64,000 nucleotides of DNA. Source: Branchiostoma floridae. Lineage: Eukaryota; Chordata; Leptocardii; Amphioxiformes; Branchiostomatidae. The translations under genes were made by a program, and so were the position numbers. Positions 57,601 to 64,000 of this stretch are shown here, one piece after another (position 1 is the stretch's first letter; every line of letters starts with the position of its first letter). The notes under the pieces were generated by a model. It searched no databases and was not told the origin of the DNA. It worked only from the letters and a program-made list of their open reading frames with translations. The stretch lies in NCBI RefSeq assembly GCF_000003815.2, contig NC_049983.1, forward strand, positions 16,876,907-16,940,906, written 5' to 3'.

Positions 57601-60600
57601 ATGGCAACTCCCTCACACCAGCTGATCTCATGCAGTTGGGAAAAGGACTCTACAAAATCAAGGTGGGCATACTGTTAATGTTATGTACAATGTATGATAA
57701 GTAATGTTGGATTCTTCTAAAACATCTCTGACGATGTATCTGGGTTTCATGACTTTGGCATATCTGTCTAACCTTCAACGACATATCACACCATGTCTTT
57801 TTCACCTTTCAGTTGACAGACAACTCCCTGTCCAAGGTAAAAGAAGCGAGAAAGTTGCTGGAAAATATCTTGACTGAAAACAAAGGTAACTAAATGTCCA
57901 ACTTTACTAGTGTAATGTTTTTTTTCTTAGCGTGATCATATTTGATGTGCATATGTTTAAGGGAATGAATAGTCAATTTATGATTCTAAAAATATATATA
58001 TCATCCCTTGTCTACCTACAGTGTGCTATGGAATTAACACAGGCTTTGGCAAGTTTGCAAGGACAGTCATTCCAGGCAACAAGTTGGTGTAAGTTAAAGG
58101 TTTATTTCTTACTGTTGTTCTTAAAGTATAACATCTGTTGTTTTTTTACCTGTAACATTAAGAGATTATGTCAATCCAGTTTTTTGTCGAGAGGACAGAA
58201 GAAATTTGAGAGCTATGATATGGCTACACACCTTAGGCTACAACGATTGTTTTAGTTGGACAGTATTATTTTTGAATGACAGAAAAGGGGGCATTGTCAG
58301 GAGACAATGGTAGCAAAATTGAAGTACATTAAACACAGTTCAACAAGTATCTGGCATGGGTGCAGAAACACAGCCTTAGGCAGATGTAAATGGTTCATTC
58401 CCCAGGGTCTCTGTTTGATCAATGTTATCTGGCAGTGGAAGTCAACCATCCATGGTCTTTAAATGTTTGTGTAGATAGGAGAAATATATTGGAGCATCCT
58501 CATCTTGAAAATTTTCTAATCTATACCCCTTCAAAACTCTGGTTCTTGCAAATTGAGGCCACAACGATTTAATTTCTTGGTTCACGGATTCGCTCGCTCC
58601 TATTTTTTGGGAAAAAAATAAAAATAAAAATTACCAATCAGCAATTTTTCACCATTAATGAAACCATTCACCAACTTTCTGTTGTAGCAAATTGGCTTTT
58701 ATATTATAAGCTCCTTAAAGTGTGGGTACAGGTGCTGTTACTGTACAAAAATAGTGTTTTTGTACTTTTTTCAGGCTGAAAACTTTTTTTCTTTATGTTT
58801 TGGATTAGCCGTTACCTTTACACCAACCATTTTACAATTTTTATTTTTATTTTTATTTCGCCCTCTCGCTCCATATTTTTTATGAAAAAATCCGTGAACC
58901 AAGAAATTAAATTGGTGTGGCCTGAGGGCCAGATTTTATTAAATAACTGGTTGAAACACAGTTTAGGAGTACAAATCACAGCATAAGGAAACAAATCACA
59001 ACATAGAGGCTCAACTATGCTGGCAAGAACCCTAAATCATCATAGAAAGTCCAAAGAACTTTTTTCACTGTTTATATTTATTTTTTTCAGGGAGCTGCAA
59101 GAAAACCTGATCAGGTCTCACTCTGCAGGTGAACATATCAAATATCAGTTTGATGAAAATGAGTAAAATAAGTCATTCTTTAATACCATTTGAACTTTAA
59201 ATTTACAAATTCATAACATAGATTAATCAACTTGCTTGCTTTACAAGATATATTTTTTCTCCAAATCGACTTTTTATGAAAAGATTTGCGAGAAAAATTC
59301 ATGTCAACCCTAAGATCAATTTTTTTAGGCTAACGGATGATAGCTATAATTGATAGCTGTTTGTTGCATCAGGTGTTGGTCCTCCCCTGACACCAGAGAG
59401 GACCCGTATGCTGTTTGCCTTGAGAATCAACGTCCTCGCCAAGGGCTACAGGTAACAATAGGATAAAGACATATTAGCATGAAAGCTCATCTGTCTTGGT
59501 ATAATCTATATTGTAGTTCTTAACTGTCAGTCAACACAACAAATTGCTCACCTCAAATTCCCGGTCGAACATCTGTCGACCTTCGTCAGGAGTGATGATT
59601 CATTTACTCTGAGCACGTGGCCTAGGGACACGCGACTCAAATAGAGGTGCCTGGCAAGGATAAAGACATCTTAAAGTTATGTCAGATTCTTGGAGAGATA
59701 ACCAAGCTTATGATAATACTATAGCTAGACCTTCACAAATTTCCCTTCAAGTAATTCTGCCTGTGATACCAGTATTTGCCTTGTAGATTCCAAAAACCTA
59801 AATGATGCTTAAGAATGTATAAATAGTATTATACATGTCTTATTCTAGCATTCTGAACTAAGTGTCTAACTGCTATTTTTTTTTCAGTGGTGTTTCTTTC
59901 GAGACTTTGACTCGGATGATCGATGCATTCAATGGTAAGTCATTGCATTAAACATGATAGCTTAAAGGCGCACAATAGCTGAGAGTATTGTTCACATTTA
60001 GATGGATTTTTTTAAATTAAAGATTTATTAAATCATGTCTTATACACTTAATGTACAGTAACTTCAAATACCTTTAAATTTGCATTGATTTAATGTCGCA
60101 GCAGGGGGAAAGTGTGTTTGCAGTGGTTTTAAGTTCACAGTATCGCTATAGTCACATACATTTGTGCAATATAGTAATGGGTGCACTAGTTTTAAGTTTG
60201 CAGTAAAGCAGTCACAGCAACAATGCAAAATGTCAAAAATTACAGCCATCAGTTTAGTTCCGTTGACAGAGTAGCCAATAAACAAGTGTATTGAAAATAC
60301 ATAAAGTACAACCTTGTCTCATGTACATTACCGTAGCGTCCTGTCTGCCATGGATCCCGGAGAAGGGAACTGTCGGCGCTAGCGGAGACCTAGCCCCACT
60401 GTCGCACCTGGCGCAAGGCATGCTGGGAGAAGGCCGCATGTGGTCACCCAAGACTGGCTGGGGAGAAGCCAAGGATGTAAGTTTTTTTTCAGCAATGTCT
60501 CAGAGGCATTAGTTCTTAAGGCTGAATTGGTTAAGGGGTGTGATAGGAAGGGTCATAGGCGTTTTGTTTTTAAACATAGGTGCGGTTGATTTTGCTTTCC

Positions 60601-63600
60601 ATTGCAACGGTTTTAGCAATGTTTTTCATTTCCTTTATATCTTAACATTTTCCCCTTGATTCCAATTATTTTCTAACTGCATGTCTATAAGAAACAAGTT
60701 TTCAGGTGTTTTAGTAACAGACAATTTGTTTTCTGGTTTTCAAATATTCAAGAAATACATGACATTGCAGCACCTGTATTTTCTCTGTGCATGCTTTGGT
60801 TGCAAATTGTTTTTGTTGACTTGCAGGTTTTGGAAGCACATGGACTGAAGCCTGTCAAGCTTGGACCAAAAGAGGTACAGTAAGAATGTTGAATTTTTCA
60901 TATTCTTACTTGGCAATTGTGCAATAATATCTCCTGTGCTTTTAGTGTCTATTAAGTTGAGGCTTTCCTGGGAATCGGCCTGGGATTTGAAAATTTTTGT
61001 ATTACACCAATATACGGCCAACCTTGACAACACAAACTAGACTGAATTTCTGTTAGATACATGTAGTTGTTCTATTTCTTATACATCATCACGAGGGGTA
61101 ATGATTTTATTCATACTTTTTTGCCATTTTTGTATCTGAAAGGCCACTTGTTCCATTGGCTATAGCTAATCCCATATACTGTCATTTTTGTGCTATTGAA
61201 TTTGATTTTTATCTACATGTATTTATTTATCTACTCATCAATTTGATGTCACCCCTTTAGGGCCTAGCACTGATCAATGGCACACAGCTCATTACATCAC
61301 TTGGAGCCGAGGGTGAGTCAGCAGTAGCTGTTGTTTCCCATTGTTGAGATTCTAATTTTTCCTGTAGAGCATAGCGGCCATCTAAGTCTTACAAAAACAC
61401 ATGTTCAAAGATATGTAAGTAAGTAAGACCAAGAAAGGTATTTTATTATTAGCTTAATCAGTATCTTATCCTGTCTTCAGCTCTGGAGCGTGCAGAAGGG
61501 ATTGCTCGCCAGGCGGACATTGTCGCAGCCCTGACTTTGGACGTACTGAAAGGAACAACCAGGGCTTTTGACAGCGGTCAGTGTTTCAACAGTTTACTGC
61601 AACAGTGCTGTAGATTCGAATGTTTGCGGCATGTTATTTTAGCAGATTGAGGAAATAGGAGTATCCTCGTCTTGCATTTATCATGGAGGCGCAGATTTCT
61701 GACTTTGTCCAGTGGAACATTATGGCCGAGTTTAAGTGTTGAAACACATCACCGTGTCAAGTGTTGAGTGATCAAATAATCGTTATGATGAAATTTAAGC
61801 AGTTGAAGAGTCGCTAAAATAACGTTTTGGTTCACAAATCAAGAATCTCAGTATATGAAGTATAAAAAAATGTGTATGCTTTCATCCTGATGTTTGAAAG
61901 AAACTGGGAGGGAAAATGACCCCATCTTTCTTCCTCTACACCTATCAATGATTATTGATATCATAATTATCATTATTATTAGTATATCAATGATAATGCT
62001 AAAGCCCATAGATACATGTTAAACTTATCGATATACATGTATCTGACATTTTCCCGCAGACATCCATGCAGCCCGGCCACACAAGGGTCAGATCGAGGTC
62101 GCTCGCAGGTTCCGTTCACTACTACACTCAGAGCTCTACCCGTCCGAGATATCAGGTACATTTTGTACTCGTATGGCAATTATGTAGCCTGGTATTATAG
62201 CTCCTGAGTCTCTTATGTCCCCTCCGTAAAACGTATTTGCAGAGAGGACAGAAGAGACTGGATACCAGGCTAGCTTTAGTGTGCTACAAGTTGAATACAG
62301 AAAAAGTTTGCTACATTGCAAGTGTATGCAGGTAAATTGCACACAAAAAAAGGCCATAGAGCTTGTAAACACATAACGCTAGTTCGCCTTTATCTGCGGG
62401 GTAACCTATTTCCGTTGGTTTTAAAGACGGGGTATTCAGGGATCAGGTTGACGGACAACGGTGTCAAACTGCATAATTTGAAAATATTACAATTTGAAAC
62501 CACAGTGCACAAACTTGACTTCCATAGAATACCGTGTTAAAAGCAAACAAGGTAAAGGTCACCTGCGGATAAAGGTGAAGTAGGGTTACCCTTATATTTT
62601 ACAAATTTTACAGATTACATGATTGATGAAAGCAGGATGGATGTGGTATGAGCTGTTTTTGTTCTAGATTTACATTGTGAAATGATAGTACTTTTTTCTC
62701 AACAGTCTTTTTTTTCTTCTTCTAACGTCTTTAGAGAGCCACCGTTTCTGTGACCGTGTACAGGACGCGTACACCCTGAGATGCTGCCCGCAAGTTCATG
62801 GAATCGTCAAAGACACCATCGACTTCGTGAGGGGCATCATCACCACGGAGATGAACAGCGCCACTGACAATCCTGTATCCTTGCAGTGCAGAACTTTTCT
62901 GCAAGGGTGCAGCAATGACTGGAGGGGGCAAGGGAGAGAGTGTAATGGGACAGGGAAGATAGTTATGTAGGATACAGGACAAAGGAAGGAGCAGGAAGAG
63001 GAAAAAAAGTTGGTATTAGTGGGGAAGGGGGCAATAGGAAGGAACGGAACATCATGCTGATATACAAAGCCTGCAAAGTTGTTCTCCAGTTGTATAAGCG
63101 TTCCTTAACGTCATAAAAACAGATGGTTTTCCCCCAAAGACATGAGATAATTTCCGGTGGTAACTTCCACGGCGAGTACCCAGCCAAGGCCCTGGACTAC
63201 CTGGCCATCGGTGTTCATGAACTGGCTTCCATGAGCGAGCGGCGGATCGAGAGGCTCTGCAACCCATGTAAGGAAACCCCTCTAAATCTTGATTAAGGAA
63301 TCGATGTTGTTTTTATCAAATGTTGTCTTTTTACCCTTGTCCATGCTGGATTAGTCAAAATAACTATTTTTCAGTTAAAACCATCTCCAACAACGTCACT
63401 GGAAGGCTGGTGGCTCGTCACTGATACAGGGGACATCCTCGTTCCCTAATAAGTACTTTAATTTGTATTTATCATCACTTTATATTATACACTTACTATT
63501 AGACATTTGTTCGTAAGTTACCTTTTTCTCAGAGTTCATGTTATAAGATTTCATCATATTGATGTGCCCTTATCCAAACTTAAAATGTTTTCCCACTGTG

Positions 63601-64000
63601 GTAGTGTAAAATGTGTAAACAATGGTGTAATTGTATCAGTAGTAGGCATTTCCATCCGGTAGTCCTCCCTCCTCTACCCCTTTCCTCTTCTTACCCTTTC
63701 TTTACTACTTTCAGTTCTGATGTGTATACTAGTCATTTTAAATCTTACTAGTAATCCTTTCATTGACGCACTACATCATTCTACAACATAATGGATAGCT
63801 GTTGGATAAATTTAAACAAAATTTTTATGTTTTGAAATATTATCTAATATCATTCTATGTTAGTCTAGTCCTACTCAGTGTAGAATTGTTGTATTGCATT
63901 GAAAGTTGTTTGATGTTGTTTGTTACAGCTCTGAGTGAACTGCCAGCCTTTCTGGTGGAGGAGGGAGGACTGAACTCCGGCTTCATGATCGCTCACTGCA
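54634..64000 (+). CDS. HAL: Histidine ammonia-lyase (histidase), 3' end beyond the window
   Basis: Sixteen exons read in frame: 54634-54874, 57380-57462, 57588-57662, 57813-57885, 58022-58088, 59091-59128, 59373-59451, 59888-59934, 60337-60476, 60827-60874, 61261-61312, 61481-61576, 62060-62155, 62735-62874, 63123-63267, 63929-64000. They give 497 residues. HAL deaminates L-histidine to trans-urocanate, the first step of histidine breakdown in the cytosol. The Ala249-Ser250-Gly251 triad in [14 protein letters not shown] forms the MIO electrophile. Other signature blocks are [12 protein letters not shown] (Tyr160), [34 protein letters not shown] and [11 protein letters not shown]. The N-terminal part ([12 protein letters not shown]) is the animal-type extension. 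ATG 54634 is the first in frame. Exon 6 is only 38 bases. The last 150 or so residues are missing. Confidence 0.96.
54875..57379 (+). other. First HAL intron
   Basis: A 2.5-kb intron with no exon or clearly bounded repeat that I can support. Locally repeated phrases (for example AATGGGCTTATAAAGAACTAGAA near 56560 and a variant near 56607) show a short tandem repeat of about 45 bases. Confidence 0.5.
58557..58922. mobile_element. 366-bp PIF/Harbinger-type MITE with TGA target duplication, in HAL intron
   Basis: Starts GGCCACAACGATTTAATTTC and ends AAATTAAATTGGTGTGGCC, with TTGGTTCACGGATT at both ends in inverse orientation. TGA flanks it at 58554-58556 and 58923-58925. It is the sister of the gapped copy at 20700-21028. 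No coding capacity. Confidence 0.85.
60053..60215. mobile_element. Decayed family C foldback element
   Basis: TACAGTAACTTCAAAT at the left and TTTTAAGTTTGCAGTAAAGC at the right resemble the ends of the element at 53128. Internal CGCGG motifs have mutated to CGCAG/TTGCAG. Boundaries are approximate. Confidence 0.4.
62185..62272. mobile_element. Hairpin MITE related to 9462-9550
   Basis: Begins TAGCCTGGTAT and ends ATACCAGGCTA, a perfect inverted pair of 11 bases. The nine bases on each side (GCAATTATG, GCTTTAGTG) agree at six positions, so the target duplication has decayed or is coincidental. Confidence 0.6.
62379..62581. mobile_element. Dispersed inverted-repeat element, family B copy 2
   Basis: The left end TTCGCCTTTATCTGCGGGG is matched in inverse by CCTGCGGATAAAGGTGAA. 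It shares GGGTAACCTAT and a GGGGTATT-x-GGGATC core with the copy at 5286-5499. It lies in a HAL intron. Confidence 0.6.

Overview
This window is animal genomic DNA, not prokaryotic. Genes are split into many short GT-AG exons, introns are full of small inverted-repeat transposons, and there are tandem satellites and four runs of N from a shotgun assembly. The proteins are close to their vertebrate counterparts but not vertebrate. Gene content and repeat style fit a cephalochordate (amphioxus, Branchiostoma-like); the genus is an inference.

Six protein-coding genes can be supported. (1) Netrin-4-like, + strand, 3154-13642, with its 5' exons missing. (2) CHCHD4/MIA40, - strand, 15914-19517, complete. 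(3) A USP44/USP49 deubiquitinase, + strand, 32029-40752, complete. (4) A ZXD-family ten-zinc-finger regulator, + strand, 43956-51559, complete. (5) TOMM6, - strand, 52916-53944, only 55 residues in two exons. (6) Histidine ammonia-lyase (HAL), + strand, 54634 to the window end, cut off in its sixteenth coding exon. Orientations alternate: netrin and CHCHD4 are tail-to-tail, CHCHD4 and USP head-to-head, USP and ZXD in tandem, ZXD and TOMM6 tail-to-tail, TOMM6 and HAL head-to-head. From memory of the human map, NTN4-USP44-HAL are linked at 12q22-q23 and TOMM6-USP49 at 6p21.1. The order here therefore looks like the pre-duplication arrangement of two vertebrate neighbourhoods.

The most unusual stretch lies between the CHCHD4 and USP promoters. 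An 11.3-kb inverted-repeat structure (19610-30874) has outer arms of about 350 bp that match at high identity in opposite orientation. Each arm is followed inward by an array of a 51-bp tandem repeat. The central region holds a transposon with 6-bp target duplications, a 146-bp satellite, a Penelope-like fragment and a LINE relic. This layout resembles a Foldback/Galileo-type element. Both arms carry the same outward-facing CCAAT-box module next to a gene.

Two genes show tandem duplication of a 3' splice-site region together with the start of the exon. In ZXD there are four nearly identical copies, and only the last can yield a full protein. In netrin there are three decayed copies upstream of the real exon. 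Several small transposons have exact target-site duplications visible in the sequence. The genes belong to different processes (extracellular matrix guidance, mitochondrial import, chromatin and mitotic deubiquitination, transcription, histidine catabolism), so the cluster reflects ancestral linkage rather than a pathway.
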